DNA of 64,000 bases from Moellerella sp963519845 (GCA_963519845.1 CAUQNX010000009.1:1-64000), one strand, 5' to 3'. Counted from the first letter of the stretch, positions 8,942 through 18,437 are shown. The notes: generated from the letters alone by a model not told the origin. Numbers and translations: made by a program.

Positions 8942-9958
8942 ATGTCATCACTACGTTTACTGATATCCGAGTCTTTTGACCCTTGGTTTAATTTAGCGGT
9001 AGAAGAGTGTATTTTTCGCCAAATGTCAGCTGATCAGCGGGTGATGTTTTTATGGCGTAACGCTGACACTGTGGTTATTGGTCGGGCGCAAAATCCGTGG
9101 AAAGAGTGTAATACACGTAAGATAGAGCAAGATAATATTAAACTTGCGCGTCGTAGCAGTGGCGGTGGGGCAGTCTTCCAAGATTTGGGCAATACCTGTT
9201 TTACTTTTATGGCCGGTAAACCTGAATATGATAAAACCATTTCTACTAAAATTATTGTTGATGGCTTAGCTAATGTCGGCATTAAGGCGGAGATCTCAGG
9301 ACGCAATGATCTGATACTAAACACTGCCGAAGGTGAGCGTAAAATTTCAGGATCAGCCTATCGTGAAACCCGTGATCGTGGCTTTCATCATGGCACACTG
9401 TTAATCAATTCAAATTTAAATCGATTAGCCGATTATTTAAATCCAGATCCGAAAAAATTACAGGCAAAAGGCATTACATCCGTTCGTTCCCGCGTGACAA
9501 ACCTCTCAGAAGTGATCCCCGATATTAACCACGATAAAGTTTGTCAGGGCATTATCGATAGCTTTTTCGCCTTTTATGGTGAGTCGGTTGATGCTGAGTT
9601 TATCTCGCCAGAAAAATATCCTGATCTGCCTAATTTTACTGAAACATTTAATAAGCAGAGTAGCTGGGAATGGAATTTTGGGCAAGCACCGGCCTTTTCA
9701 CAGCTTGCTGATACACGTTTCACATGGGGTGGTATTGAATTTCACTTTAATGTTGAGAAAGGCGTGATTACGGATTGTCAGTTTTACACTGATAGTTTAG
9801 ATCCTTCGCCATTAGAGTGGCTTAGTGAGCAGATGGAGGCTAAACCTTATCAAGTACAAACCATTATTGAGCTTATGCAGCAGGCATATAAATTGTGGCC
9901 CGCATTAGTGGAGCCTCTGATTGAGCTTGAAAATTGGCTGATTAAAGAAGTGAGTTAA
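8942..9958 (+). CDS. lplA: Lipoate--protein ligase A
   Basis: Activates free lipoate (or octanoate) with ATP and attaches it to the E2 subunits of 2-oxoacid dehydrogenases and to GcvH. It has 338 residues, the same as E. coli LplA. Hallmarks are ARRSSGGGAVFQDLGN (residues about 69-84), the lysine-containing GERKISGSAY (K134) and FHHGTLL. The C-terminal accessory domain is present. In E. coli lplA lies elsewhere, so its place beside nlpC is specific to this lineage. It is probably a single-gene unit: own promoter-like site upstream and a terminator directly after. Confidence 0.97.
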   Translation: MSSLRLLISESFDPWFNLAVEECIFRQMSADQRVMFLWRNADTVVIGRAQNPWKECNTRKIEQDNIKLARRSSGGGAVFQDLGNTCFTFMAGKPEYDKTISTKIIVDGLANVGIKAEISGRNDLILNTAEGERKISGSAYRETRDRGFHHGTLLINSNLNRLADYLNPDPKKLQAKGITSVRSRVTNLSEVIPDINHDKVCQGIIDSFFAFYGESVDAEFISPEKYPDLPNFTETFNKQSSWEWNFGQAPAFSQLADTRFTWGGIEFHFNVEKGVITDCQFYTDSLDPSPLEWLSEQMEAKPYQVQTIIELMQQAYKLWPALVEPLIELENWLIKEVS

Positions 9959-9969
9959 TTTAAGCAGAG

Positions 9970-10005
9970 AGCCGGTTTGGAATCTAAATGATAAAGCCGG
10001 CTTTT
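9970..10005 (+). terminator. Rho-independent terminator of lplA
   Basis: AGCCGG / CCGGCT stem (9970-9975 with 9997-10002) followed by TTTT. It sits between the convergent lplA and the AraC-type gene, 12 bases after the lplA stop. Confidence 0.55.
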
Positions 10006-10027
10006 CAACAAGTAATCATTTTCTAAA

Positions 10028-10396
10028 TTAATGACTACAGCAAGACATAAAACCTTTTTGTTCTGGTAGCTGACCACTTTGACGGAATTTAGCAGGTGTT
10101 ATATTAAAGTGCTTTTTAAAAATTCGCGTAAAGGTTGCTTGTGAACTAAAACCATATTGCAATGCGATATCTAGTATTGGCAAATTACCTTCATGAAGTG
10201 ATTTTGCAGCTTCTAATAAACGACGTTTACGCACATATTCGCCTAAAGTACAGCCTTTAAACTCTTTAAATACGCGTTGTAAATGCCATTTAGAATAACC
10301 ACTTTTATCGGCTATAGAGTCGATTTTGATCCCTTCATTGCGTTGTAATTGGGTTTCTAGCCATTTTACAATATCGTTCACTATACTCTCTGACAT
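10028..10396 (-). CDS. Small AraC-family regulator of the MarA/SoxS/Rob type
   Basis: 122-residue protein made almost entirely of the two helix-turn-helix units of MarA/SoxS. Unit 1 contains GYSKWHLQRVFK, unit 2 contains DIALQYGFSSQATFTRIFKKHF. There is no ligand-binding domain, so its activity is probably set by its amount. The ATG at 10396 is preferred over a GTG 15 bases upstream because GGGAG lies 6 bases before it. The tail ends in MSCCSH, an unusual Cys pair. Relatives control efflux, porin and oxidative-stress genes (MarA, SoxS, PqrA of Proteus, AarP of Providencia); which orthologue this is cannot be decided here. It is a monocistron, with Fur-like and marbox-like sites upstream. Confidence 0.88.
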   Translation of the reverse strand: MSESIVNDIVKWLETQLQRNEGIKIDSIADKSGYSKWHLQRVFKEFKGCTLGEYVRKRRLLEAAKSLHEGNLPILDIALQYGFSSQATFTRIFKKHFNITPAKFRQSGQLPEQKGFMSCCSH

Positions 10397-10488
10397 ATTC
10401 GGCTCCCACACTAGTGGCTAATGACTCATTTTAAATAAATGTTAACCTAACAAACTAAGCTCTATTCTTATCAATTTTCAGATATATC

Positions 10489-10507
10489 GATAGGCATAAC
10501 GTGCCTT
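10489..10507 (-). promoter_or_regulatory. Marbox-like site upstream of the MarA-type gene
   Basis: Read on the minus strand the site contains GGCACGTTATGCC. Against the degenerate marbox consensus AYnGCACnnWnnRYYAAAY, 11 of 14 defined positions agree, including GCAC, W and RYY. It lies about 93 bases upstream of the regulator start, so autoregulation is possible. The core is also a small palindrome, which could explain the match by chance. Confidence 0.35.
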
Positions 10508-10515
10508 TTGCAATT

Positions 10516-10528
10516 GATAATTGTTATC
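10516..10528. promoter_or_regulatory. Fur box (6-1-6 core)
   Basis: GATAATTGTTATC matches the Fur 6-1-6 core GATAATnATTATC with one change. It lies 120 bases upstream of the MarA-type gene and next to the marbox-like site. No other start codon lies close on the right, so the regulator is the likeliest target. Confidence 0.5.
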
Positions 10529-11068
10529 AGTAAGATAGGTGTTACCTTTGTTAAAATAAGAGGTTCATCTAACTATGAAAAATAATGATTATAAATCAAT
10601 ATATTAAATTTTATTTTTTTATTAATTTAATGATAACACACTGTTTTTCTTATTGTTCAGAAATTTTGATGATCTTTATCTAATTTACTAGCTATAAGTT
10701 GCATAATTAATATCAATTATAAAAAAGAGCAAACTTTGACCTAATGGTAAGGTTTTTACGAGTTGACGGATTTTGTGCTATCTACTTTGTTTCAGCATTT
10801 ATATAGATTATATAGCTAACAATATTGATTATGTCAATATTAATGGAGTTTTCACGGAAGCGATAAATACCAAAGATAAATAAAGAGGTAAATAGGGTTA
10901 ATTACATAAATTGGCATATGGTTTTATACCTTTAAAACTAAGAATAGATATCCCAACTACTATATCTATCCTCAATTAAAGGCATTTCAGCTGTAATCAT
11001 TTTAGCGGTGAGTATTTCAACCTAGCTTATACCAATCGTAGATAGTGACTCGACTCGTTAAATTACTT
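10529..11068. other. AT-rich spacer between the regulator and hmuV
   Basis: 540 bases, strongly AT-rich, with many stop codons in all frames. No convincing gene, RNA gene or strong terminator seen. The hmu operon ends at its right edge. Confidence 0.5.
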
Positions 11069-11863
11069 TTATTGACGTAAATAAATTTGCGGCGCGTCTG
11101 ACTCTGGGTGCTTGAAAACACCCAAATCTGCTTTATACCATTGTGTTAAGTTTGTTTCGGTTAATACTTCTTTGGGTGTACCAGATGCAACCAACTCGCC
11201 TTGATGGATCAGAAAGACGCGATCGGCGTAAAGGGAAGTGAGGTTAAGATCATGCAGTACACAACAAATGCCCAGCGGCTTCTCTCGACTCAGCTGGTGG
11301 AGCAGGCGTAAGCTATGTTGTTGATGATACAAGTCTAGGGCAGAAGTGGGCTCATCAAGAAATAGGCAAGCGGGTTGTGGCGTTGGGTGCCATAGCTGCG
11401 CTAAGACACGTGACAACTGTACTCTTTGCTGCTCACCACCGGATAGCTGACGATAGTCGCGATCACGTAGATGAAGACTGTCAGTGAGACTAAGTACGGA
11501 CTCCACGGCTTGTTGTCGGTGAATTTGACCATAAGGGGCACGACCCATAGTCACCACATCCTCAACACTAAAGGGAAAGCTGAGATCACTCTGTTGCTTC
11601 ATCACCGCACGTTTTTTTGCTAGCTCTTGATTCGTCCACTGTGAGAGGGGCCTATTTTCGAGTAAGCAATGACCTCTTGTCGGTTTAACAAACCCGGTAA
11701 GTAGTTTTAGTAGGGATGATTTTCCTGCTCCATTGGGACCAATAATCGCAATAATTTCATGTTGATGTATGGCTAGACTAATATCACGAATAATTTGTTG
11801 ACTGCCCAGCGTTAAGCTCAGATTTTTAGCTTCGAGCAAAATAGCGGTATTGTGCGCTGTCAT
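11069..11863 (-). CDS. hmuV: Haem ABC transporter ATP-binding protein
   Basis: 264-residue ATPase that powers haem import through HmuU. Walker A GPNGAGKS (42-49), signature LSGGEQQR (about 140-147), Walker B CLFLDEP and the H-loop VLHDLN are all present. A longer frame begins at 11902, but the ATG at 11863 has AGGAT 8 bases upstream and starts two bases after the hmuU stop, so it is preferred. It is the last gene of the leftward hemP-hmuRSTUV operon. Confidence 0.95.
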   Translation of the reverse strand: MTAHNTAILLEAKNLSLTLGSQQIIRDISLAIHQHEIIAIIGPNGAGKSSLLKLLTGFVKPTRGHCLLENRPLSQWTNQELAKKRAVMKQQSDLSFPFSVEDVVTMGRAPYGQIHRQQAVESVLSLTDSLHLRDRDYRQLSGGEQQRVQLSRVLAQLWHPTPQPACLFLDEPTSALDLYHQQHSLRLLHQLSREKPLGICCVLHDLNLTSLYADRVFLIHQGELVASGTPKEVLTETNLTQWYKADLGVFKHPESDAPQIYLRQ

Positions 11864-11865
11864 AA

Positions 11866-12867
11866 TCAGATCCTGCCTGCGGGCTGTCGAAGAATTAGCC
11901 ATAGAAAATAGGGACCGCCAATTAAACCCGTTAATAGGCCAACGGGAATTTCAGCGGGAGCCGCTAATGTGCGGGCAATTGTGTCTGCAATCAGTAATAG
12001 GCCAGCGCCGACAAGGGCGGAGCCGGGCAGTAACCAGCGGTGATCAGGACCTAAGGTCATGCGGATCAAATGCGGAACCACTAAGCCGATAAAACCAATC
12101 ACACCACTCATGGCGACGGCACAACCTATTAATAATGCACTGAGTAATAGTAGGATAAATTTGGTCTTCTCAACATTCATACCAAGGTAATGGGCATCTT
12201 CATCACCCAGTTGCAGTAAATTGAGTTTGCGGCCTTGGAAGAAACAGACCAAGCAAGTGGGGAGGATCACCGAGGCGGTTATGATTAAGGATTGCCAATC
12301 GACTTTACCGAGAGAACCCATCATCCATAGGCTAAATGTTCTTAATTGCTGATCATCGCTGATATAACTGAGTACACCAACAAAAGACATACAGAGTGCA
12401 TTGATAGCAATACCCGCCAGTAATAGTCTGGATAGATTGCCACTCGACCATTTATTTAAACTAAAGATGATCATTGAGACCGCTAGGCTACCAACAAATG
12501 CCGCGGCGATATAACCATATTTAACTAATATGCTAGGGAGTGCGAAAGAGAACACAATAAAAGCCGCTACGGCAAGCGCTGCGCCGCTACTTATCCCTAG
12601 TAGGCCAGGATCGGCTAATGGATTACGAAACAGACCTTGCATAATAGCGCCTGAAACCGCCAGCGCCAGACCAACAAGTAGGGCTAATAAAATACGCGGA
12701 AGACGAATATTTAACCAAATTTGCCACACAGGATCTGAAATAGGTGCATCCCAAAGGGTGACAAATGAGAGTGACATAGCGCCAATATTTGAAGCAGTTA
12801 GAGTCACAATCACTAAAATAATAAACAGCAGGCTAATGCCCGCTGCGGGATGTTTGAAACGACTCAT
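11866..12867 (-). CDS. hmuU: Haem ABC transporter permease
   Basis: FecCD-type inner-membrane permease of 333 residues with eight to ten hydrophobic segments. It carries the family motifs RLPRILLALLVG near the N-terminus and GxIGFIGLVVPH (residues about 248-260), which faces the ATPase. It overlaps the hmuT stop by four bases (ATGA), so it is translationally coupled to it. Confidence 0.96.
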   Translation of the reverse strand: MSRFKHPAAGISLLFIILVIVTLTASNIGAMSLSFVTLWDAPISDPVWQIWLNIRLPRILLALLVGLALAVSGAIMQGLFRNPLADPGLLGISSGAALAVAAFIVFSFALPSILVKYGYIAAAFVGSLAVSMIIFSLNKWSSGNLSRLLLAGIAINALCMSFVGVLSYISDDQQLRTFSLWMMGSLGKVDWQSLIITASVILPTCLVCFFQGRKLNLLQLGDEDAHYLGMNVEKTKFILLLLSALLIGCAVAMSGVIGFIGLVVPHLIRMTLGPDHRWLLPGSALVGAGLLLIADTIARTLAAPAEIPVGLLTGLIGGPYFLWLILRQPAGRI

Positions 12868-13685
12868 TGGGTGTTCTCTAATGCTTTACGAATTTGCTGC
12901 ATCACATTTGGCGTATCTAGGCTAAAGCCCAGCAGGCCCATATCATCAACAATTAATAGCGCGCGATTTTTTGCCGCTGGCGTTAAAGCAATGCCAGGTA
13001 ATTGCCACACTTTCTCTTCGCCACCAAGGGATTTAACCCCTTCTTCAGTCAATATAATCAGATCAGGCTGACTGGCGATCACCCCTTCATCAGAGAGTGG
13101 GCGATAACTGCTAAATCCTTGCATAGCATTTTTAGCACCTACGGCATCAATTAAGCTATTTGCCGCGGTATTTTGTCCCGCAGCAAGTGGCATAACCCCG
13201 CCATGACTCATAATAAAGAGGATCTTTTTATCAATAGGTTGTTGATTAACCTTGGCTAGCTCTTGATTAAATGTCGTAATCAGGGTTTCACCTTGCTCAA
13301 CTACGCCCAGTGCGGCGGCAATAGTGGTTATTTTTTGCGGAATGGCTTCCAATGCAGGTTTTCCAGTCACTTTGATGATTTTAATGCCACTTTTTTCTAT
13401 CTGCTCTAAGGTGATAGAAGGTTTCGCCAATTCACTGGCGATGACCAAAGAGGGGCGCATCGATAAAACACCCTCAGCATTAAGCATTCGCATATAGCCG
13501 ACATCGGGTAAGGCGATTGCGGCCTCTGGATGACGGCTGGTGCTATCCCGCGCCACAACCTGTTTGCCTTCACCTAAGGCAAAGACAATCTCGGTAACAT
13601 CGCCACCTAGTGTGATGATACGCTCTGTCGCTTGTGCTGATAATGTGAGTAGGGCTGTTACTGCAAAAAGAAGCCATTTTTTCAT
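12864..13685 (-). CDS. hmuT: Periplasmic haem-binding protein
   Basis: 273-residue periplasmic binding protein of the haem importer. A signal peptide (MKKWLLFAVTALLTLSAQA) is followed by the type III binding fold (RIITLGGDVTEIVFALG). The segment DVGYMRML carries the tyrosine region that ligates haem in relatives. It starts 18 bases after hmuS and overlaps hmuU by four bases. Confidence 0.96.
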   Translation of the reverse strand: MKKWLLFAVTALLTLSAQATERIITLGGDVTEIVFALGEGKQVVARDSTSRHPEAAIALPDVGYMRMLNAEGVLSMRPSLVIASELAKPSITLEQIEKSGIKIIKVTGKPALEAIPQKITTIAAALGVVEQGETLITTFNQELAKVNQQPIDKKILFIMSHGGVMPLAAGQNTAANSLIDAVGAKNAMQGFSSYRPLSDEGVIASQPDLIILTEEGVKSLGGEEKVWQLPGIALTPAAKNRALLIVDDMGLLGFSLDTPNVMQQIRKALENTQ

Positions 13686-13703
13686 ATCTGCTATGTCCGC
13701 ATA

Positions 13704-14753
13704 TTAGATTTTTGGAAGCGCCATCACTTGATTACGCCACTGTTCTTGCTCTGGCGTTCCTTCTGTGCGTTGCCCATACATTTGAGCAATTTGATTACCT
13801 TGTTGATCAAAAACTTCAAGGCTAGTCACAAAACCATCTGGCGTTGGCTTGCGCGTTACCCAGCATTCAGCAATACCATTTTCAATCATATGTAATGTGA
13901 ATTTTTCATTGAAAATATTAAGCCAGATCAGCGGAGAATTTTCCATCTGGTATGGCATTAAACGCTCAAGCTTACCAGTGAAAATTTGTACGCAACCTTG
14001 GTTGCCGACAAAAATCATGATCTCATTCTGATCATTAAAAGCGGTAGAGACCAAGGCGTTGAAGGCATTATCTGGCACGCGCCAAGCCAAATCATCACTG
14101 ACGGCATGGAAAACTTGTAAGCGACTTAAGTTATTCTTTTTAAGTAACTTAAAGAATTGATGCACATCAGTCATATTGCGCCACTCTTCTTCGAGTTCAA
14201 TTTTTAACTCGTCGCTTACAGGCTCTTGGCTGAATACATTAGCGGGTTGAATTCCTAAAGGCGGATTAGCACTTGATTGATATTGTTCAATTAACGCCCA
14301 CCAAGCTGTCATATTTGTCTCATCGGTGACATAAACTTTATGCAGTGCGTTGCCCTGATGGTCAAAAAATTGAATGCTATGATTTTCACCTTTCTGAGTC
14401 GGTTCTGTTAATGCGAAGATGCTGTCCCAATGGCTGAAAAACATTCTTAAATCCAGTTCCCGTGGATTAAGAATTAAACCTGCGTGAGGGCTAAAACGGG
14501 CATTTTCATAGCGACCAATTTGTTCATGCACCACATACTCATTGCGGGTGATGGCTTTAACACTACCAACATTTTCAAGCGCTTTTAATAGTGTTGGTGC
14601 ATCGACATCAAGGCGTTTAGCGTCATCAAAACCAACACGCGCTTGTAATAGTTGACCTTCGGTTACACCAAGGTAGGTCGCTAAGTCACGAGCAAATTTT
14701 GCTTTGTTTTCTGTTTTAGCCTGTTGATAGCGCTCATAAAGTGATGAATTCAC
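13704..14753 (-). CDS. hmuS: Cytoplasmic haem-processing protein HmuS/HemS
   Basis: 349-residue HemS/ChuS-family protein, built of two similar halves; it binds imported haem and takes part in its breakdown or transfer. The GTG at 14753 is chosen: AAGGAG lies 6 bases upstream, and the resulting N-terminus (xNSSLYERYQQAKTENKAKF) lines up with Yersinia HemS. The ATG at 14786 lies inside the end of hmuR and would add 11 unlikely residues. It sits 26 bases after hmuR. Confidence 0.94.
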   Translation of the reverse strand: MNSSLYERYQQAKTENKAKFARDLATYLGVTEGQLLQARVGFDDAKRLDVDAPTLLKALENVGSVKAITRNEYVVHEQIGRYENARFSPHAGLILNPRELDLRMFFSHWDSIFALTEPTQKGENHSIQFFDHQGNALHKVYVTDETNMTAWWALIEQYQSSANPPLGIQPANVFSQEPVSDELKIELEEEWRNMTDVHQFFKLLKKNNLSRLQVFHAVSDDLAWRVPDNAFNALVSTAFNDQNEIMIFVGNQGCVQIFTGKLERLMPYQMENSPLIWLNIFNEKFTLHMIENGIAECWVTRKPTPDGFVTSLEVFDQQGNQIAQMYGQRTEGTPEQEQWRNQVMALPKI

Positions 14754-14779
14754 AATTGTCTCCTTAAATGTGAAGTGAA

Positions 14780-16786
14780 TTACCATTGGTAGCTGACAAG
14801 CAGCTTGGCACTACGGCCATCCTGAGGGATGCCTTGTGATGAGTAATACTCTTTGTCAAACGCATTTCCTAATACCACACTTGAACCAAATCCATTTAGT
14901 TGTCCATCACCCTGATAGCTTAAATAGAAATCGTTGATACCATAACCCGATTGACGCTGAACTTTGTCTGATTTTGGAACATCAGTATGTTTGGTGAACT
15001 CGCCTACCCAGCCAACAGAGAAACCTGAGTTAGCAATAGGCACATTTAGTGTACTGGTGATTGAGTCGGGTTTAATTGAGGTGAGAGGGGTGCCTGTTTG
15101 AGGACTGATACCATTGCTATCAGTATGATTGTAGGCCAGATCCCAGCTAAAATAGTCGGTGTTATAGCCGAATGAGGCATCCCAGCCCCAGATATCAACC
15201 CGATCTATATTCACTGATTGAGTGGTCATTTTCCTCATATCAACATAGGTATCAATATAATCATCAGCTTTGGTATCAAAATAACTCGCCTTAAATTGCA
15301 TCCCATCGCGTGCCATCAATACATCATCAAAGCGCAGACCCGCACCATATTCTAATGTGCGGGTAGATTCAGGTTTTAAATTAGGGTTAGAGACCCAGCG
15401 ATTAACACCCAAACCCGGTATTTCGAAATGTTTAGAATCGTTATACATCTCACCCATTGACGGGGCACGGAAGGCTTCGGAGTAGGAGGCGAATAGCATC
15501 GACCAAGTTGTTGGTGTAATTGTTACAGCACCTTTAGAGGACCATTGATCTGCATTAACATCCTTATTGCCGTTACTTGTTCCTTTATAGTTGTCATAAC
15601 GCGTACCGACAATAAAGGCGATAGGAAGGTCTTTAAGTGCGATTTCATCTTGAATGAATCCCGAGCTAAATTTAATGTTAGCATTAGGGAAACTTTCTGT
15701 ATTGGAATAAGGATCTTGTTTTTGTTGATAAGCTTCACCGCCATAAATTAAATTATGTGAAGCAAGCGGCAGTTGATAAAGATTGCTTCGATTCTCTAAT
15801 TTAACCCCATAAGTTTTTTGCGTTCGGCCTTCATAGCCAGTTTTAGGGCGCGCAGTAATATTGATATCTGAGTAGTAGAGAGTGGATTTTAGATTTAACC
15901 AATCTTGATCGCTAGGTTTTAACTGATAAGTGAGTTGTGTATCTCGTTGGCGTGTCGTTCTATTGACTTTAGCATTCGACTTTGGATTATCTTTGATTTG
16001 TTGCGGATCTTTGGGCTCATAGGCATCATTGTTATAGTAACGTAGTTGACCGCTCACTTTTTGGCTATCATCAATCAACCAGCTTCCTTTAGCCAACATA
16101 TTGCCAATGGTTTCGTCATTCGTGGTTTTATCACCACCACCAAGACGAATATTACCCACATCCTTGCTAACAAAACTAAATAGACCATCAAAATTGTCGG
16201 TTTTACCAAAGGTTGAGCCGCCAAAGCCAAAACTATGGTCACCAGTTGCGGCTGTGCTAAAGACTCTAAAACCTAAATTTTGATCTGGTTGCAATAGATC
16301 TTTAGCATCGACAGTTTCCCATGCAATAACGCCACCCATAGCGCCGCTGCCATACAGTAAGGCGGAAGGCCCCCGCACAATTTCAACCTGTTTGATCAGC
16401 GCGGGATCGAGGAATATCCCATTTAAGTGCCCAGTATCTGTACCTTGACGAATATTATCGACTAACGTTAGTACGCCTTTGGGGCCAAAGCCACGCATAG
16501 ATACATCTTGGCCATTACTTCGACCAGTTCCACTAATGCTAATACCCGGAATTTTGCGCAAAATATCATTGGCGGTATTCGCGGTACGTGTTTCTGGTGA
16601 ATTATTCTTTATCACAGTTACCATCATCGGGGCTTCGAAGCTGTCTCGCTCATTACCCGTTGCATAGACTGTCATCACATCATGATTTTTGGAATTTCTC
16701 ATCGATGTATTGCTATCAGCGTGCGCGCTAGTTATTGCGCTGGCGATTAAGGTCGCTAACACAGAAAGAGGAATAATTTGAGACAT
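14780..16786 (-). CDS. hmuR: TonB-dependent haem receptor
   Basis: 668-residue outer-membrane receptor. A 23-residue signal peptide (cleaved after AHA) is followed by a TonB-box-like HDVMTVYAT, a plug domain (ANDILRKIPGISISG to about 170) and a 22-strand barrel that ends in W, as usual for outer-membrane proteins. The extracellular FRAP (AFRAPSMGEMY) and NPNL motifs that mark haem receptors are both present. GGAG lies 10 bases before the ATG. It is the first large gene of the operon, behind hemP. Confidence 0.97.
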   Translation of the reverse strand: MSQIIPLSVLATLIASAITSAHADSNTSMRNSKNHDVMTVYATGNERDSFEAPMMVTVIKNNSPETRTANTANDILRKIPGISISGTGRSNGQDVSMRGFGPKGVLTLVDNIRQGTDTGHLNGIFLDPALIKQVEIVRGPSALLYGSGAMGGVIAWETVDAKDLLQPDQNLGFRVFSTAATGDHSFGFGGSTFGKTDNFDGLFSFVSKDVGNIRLGGGDKTTNDETIGNMLAKGSWLIDDSQKVSGQLRYYNNDAYEPKDPQQIKDNPKSNAKVNRTTRQRDTQLTYQLKPSDQDWLNLKSTLYYSDINITARPKTGYEGRTQKTYGVKLENRSNLYQLPLASHNLIYGGEAYQQKQDPYSNTESFPNANIKFSSGFIQDEIALKDLPIAFIVGTRYDNYKGTSNGNKDVNADQWSSKGAVTITPTTWSMLFASYSEAFRAPSMGEMYNDSKHFEIPGLGVNRWVSNPNLKPESTRTLEYGAGLRFDDVLMARDGMQFKASYFDTKADDYIDTYVDMRKMTTQSVNIDRVDIWGWDASFGYNTDYFSWDLAYNHTDSNGISPQTGTPLTSIKPDSITSTLNVPIANSGFSVGWVGEFTKHTDVPKSDKVQRQSGYGINDFYLSYQGDGQLNGFGSSVVLGNAFDKEYYSSQGIPQDGRSAKLLVSYQW

Positions 16787-17018
16787 AGATTAAAACTCCA
16801 TAGTATAGAGATCAAACACGGCATAACTGACGCGTGGCGTTACAGCGAGTAGACAATGGTTAACTAGGTTTTTTATTCGATTTGAATAAGGTATAGAGAG
16901 GATAGGCATCAGTTTAAACTCCACAGGAAATCCTTTCCTTATGATATGGACTTGAAAGCTGGCTGCCTGGATACGGAGATCTGGGTGGCTTGCGGGGAAT
17001 AAGGGTAATTAAGTCAAT

Positions 17019-17201
17019 CTATTTGGTTAAAATGAGTTTTCCGGCTCGCGTCTGTCTGAGCTGATAAATTTCACCTTGATGGAGAATATGTACGCGACCT
17101 AGAGTACCAAGTAGCTGATGACTATCGATATATTCAACAGTCTCAGATGGAGAGGCTGGTCTTTTATCTTCCGAAGAAAGCTTAAGCTGTAAATTAACCA
17201 T
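17019..17201 (-). CDS. hemP: Haemin uptake protein HemP
   Basis: 60-residue basic protein of the HemP family, typically encoded just before haem receptor genes. The conserved C-terminal part is visible: SHQLLGTLGRVHILHQGEIY then a basic tail ending LILTK. Its molecular role is not settled; in some bacteria it acts as an activator of haem uptake genes. It lies 18 bases downstream of the Fur box and 232 bases upstream of hmuR. The ribosome site is weak. Confidence 0.85.
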   Translation of the reverse strand: MVNLQLKLSSEDKRPASPSETVEYIDSHQLLGTLGRVHILHQGEIYQLRQTRAGKLILTK

Positions 17202-17220
17202 AATGAAAGAGTTCTTAATT

Positions 17221-17251
17221 GATAATCATACTAATAGTGAGAATTATTATC
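17221..17251 (-). promoter_or_regulatory. Fur box region of hemP-hmuRSTUV
   Basis: GATAATCAT (17221-17229) is followed by GAGAATTATTATC (17239-17251), which matches the 6-1-6 Fur core with one change. The pair covers the expected promoter just upstream of hemP. Iron-replete repression of the whole haem operon is the natural reading. Confidence 0.7.
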
Positions 17252-17343
17252 GTTTACTTGCTATCTAACATCAAGTGATTTTTACAATTAGGTATAATTA
17301 TTAACATTAATAGATAATAGCTTGCAGAAATGGTAGTGAATTC

Positions 17344-17369
17344 CCCATTGATAGGTGTATCAACAGGGA
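17344..17369. terminator. Hairpin between hemP promoter and aroH end
   Basis: TTGATA ggtg TATCAA with flanking CCC/GGG pairs, about 22 bases after the aroH stop. There is no T-run, so it could be a weak terminator of aroH. Confidence 0.35.
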
Positions 17370-17390
17370 GAGGCTAGAGTGGTGAGCTGA

Positions 17391-18437
17391 TTAGAAGCGG
17401 CTATTGACGGCTTCAGCCAGTAAAGATAAGAGTTGCTCTGTGTCCTGCCAGCCTATACAAGGATCGGTAATTGACTGTCCATAGACCAGAGGTTGCCCCT
17501 CGACCATTTTTTGCGTGCCTTCAAGTAGAAAGCTTTCAGCCATGATGCCAGCAACCGCCGTTGAACCATCTTTGATTTGCTCGGCAATATCACGGGCAAC
17601 CTCAAGTTGGCGACGATGGATTTTTTGGCAGTTACCATGGCTAAAATCAACAATCAGGTGTTCTGGTAACTCAAACTCGCGCAGTTTATCGCACGCTGTG
17701 GCCAGATCGCCAGCTGAATAGTTCGGCTGTTTACCACCACGCATAATGATATGACCATGAGGATTACCACTGGTTTGGTAAATCGTCATTTGGCCATTTT
17801 TATCCGGTGATAGGAACATATGGCTCGCTTTTGCTGCACGAATAGCGTCAATAGCGATACGAATATTACCATCTGTGCCATTTTTGAAACCAACGGGACA
17901 AGAGAGCGCTGAAGCCATTTCACGGTGGATTTGACTTTCAGTGGTACGAGCGCCAATGGCTCCCCAGCTAATCAGATCGGCAATATACTGACCTGTCACC
18001 ATATCTAGAAATTCGGTCGCTGTGGGTAAGCCTAATTGGTTGATATCGATTAATAACTTACGGGCTAATCGGATACCTTTATTGACTTGGCAGGAGCTAT
18101 CGAGATTCGGATCTGAAATTAATCCTTTCCAGCCAACAACAGTGCGCGGCTTTTCAAAATAGGTGCGCATCACAATTTCTAAACGGTCTTGATACTTCAA
18201 ACTCAGTTGCGCTAATTTTTCAGCGTACTCTAATGCCGCATCAATATCGTGAATGGAACAAGGGCCAACAATAACCAGTAATCTAGGGTCATGACCAGAG
18301 AGAATCGCTTCAATTCTTTTGCGTGACGCTGTCACATTGTTAGCAACGGTTTGGGAAATAGGGAACTCATCAGCGAGTGTCTGAGGCGTAATTAGACAAT
18401 CAATTCGCTGGGTGCGTAATTCATCTGTTTTGTGCAT
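17391..18437 (-). CDS. aroH: 3-deoxy-7-phosphoheptulonate synthase (Trp-sensitive type)
   Basis: First step of the shikimate pathway: PEP plus erythrose 4-phosphate give DAHP. 348 residues, type I family. Long stretches are near-identical to E. coli AroH (EIVMRTYFEKPRTVVGWKGL, then TATEFLDMVTGQYIADLISW, and GPCSIHD near residue 60). The neighbourhood (aroH next to ppsR and ppsA) is that of E. coli aroH, which supports AroH over AroG/AroF. No TrpR operator was seen upstream, but a CRP-like site is there. Confidence 0.93.
   Translation of the reverse strand: MHKTDELRTQRIDCLITPQTLADEFPISQTVANNVTASRKRIEAILSGHDPRLLVIVGPCSIHDIDAALEYAEKLAQLSLKYQDRLEIVMRTYFEKPRTVVGWKGLISDPNLDSSCQVNKGIRLARKLLIDINQLGLPTATEFLDMVTGQYIADLISWGAIGARTTESQIHREMASALSCPVGFKNGTDGNIRIAIDAIRAAKASHMFLSPDKNGQMTIYQTSGNPHGHIIMRGGKQPNYSAGDLATACDKLREFELPEHLIVDFSHGNCQKIHRRQLEVARDIAEQIKDGSTAVAGIMAESFLLEGTQKMVEGQPLVYGQSITDPCIGWQDTEQLLSLLAEAVNSRF

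Noticed and set aside
12530..12925. 131-codon plus-strand frame over hmuU/hmuT
   Set aside because: Antisense shadow of two real genes, no ribosome site, composition typical of a mirrored membrane protein.
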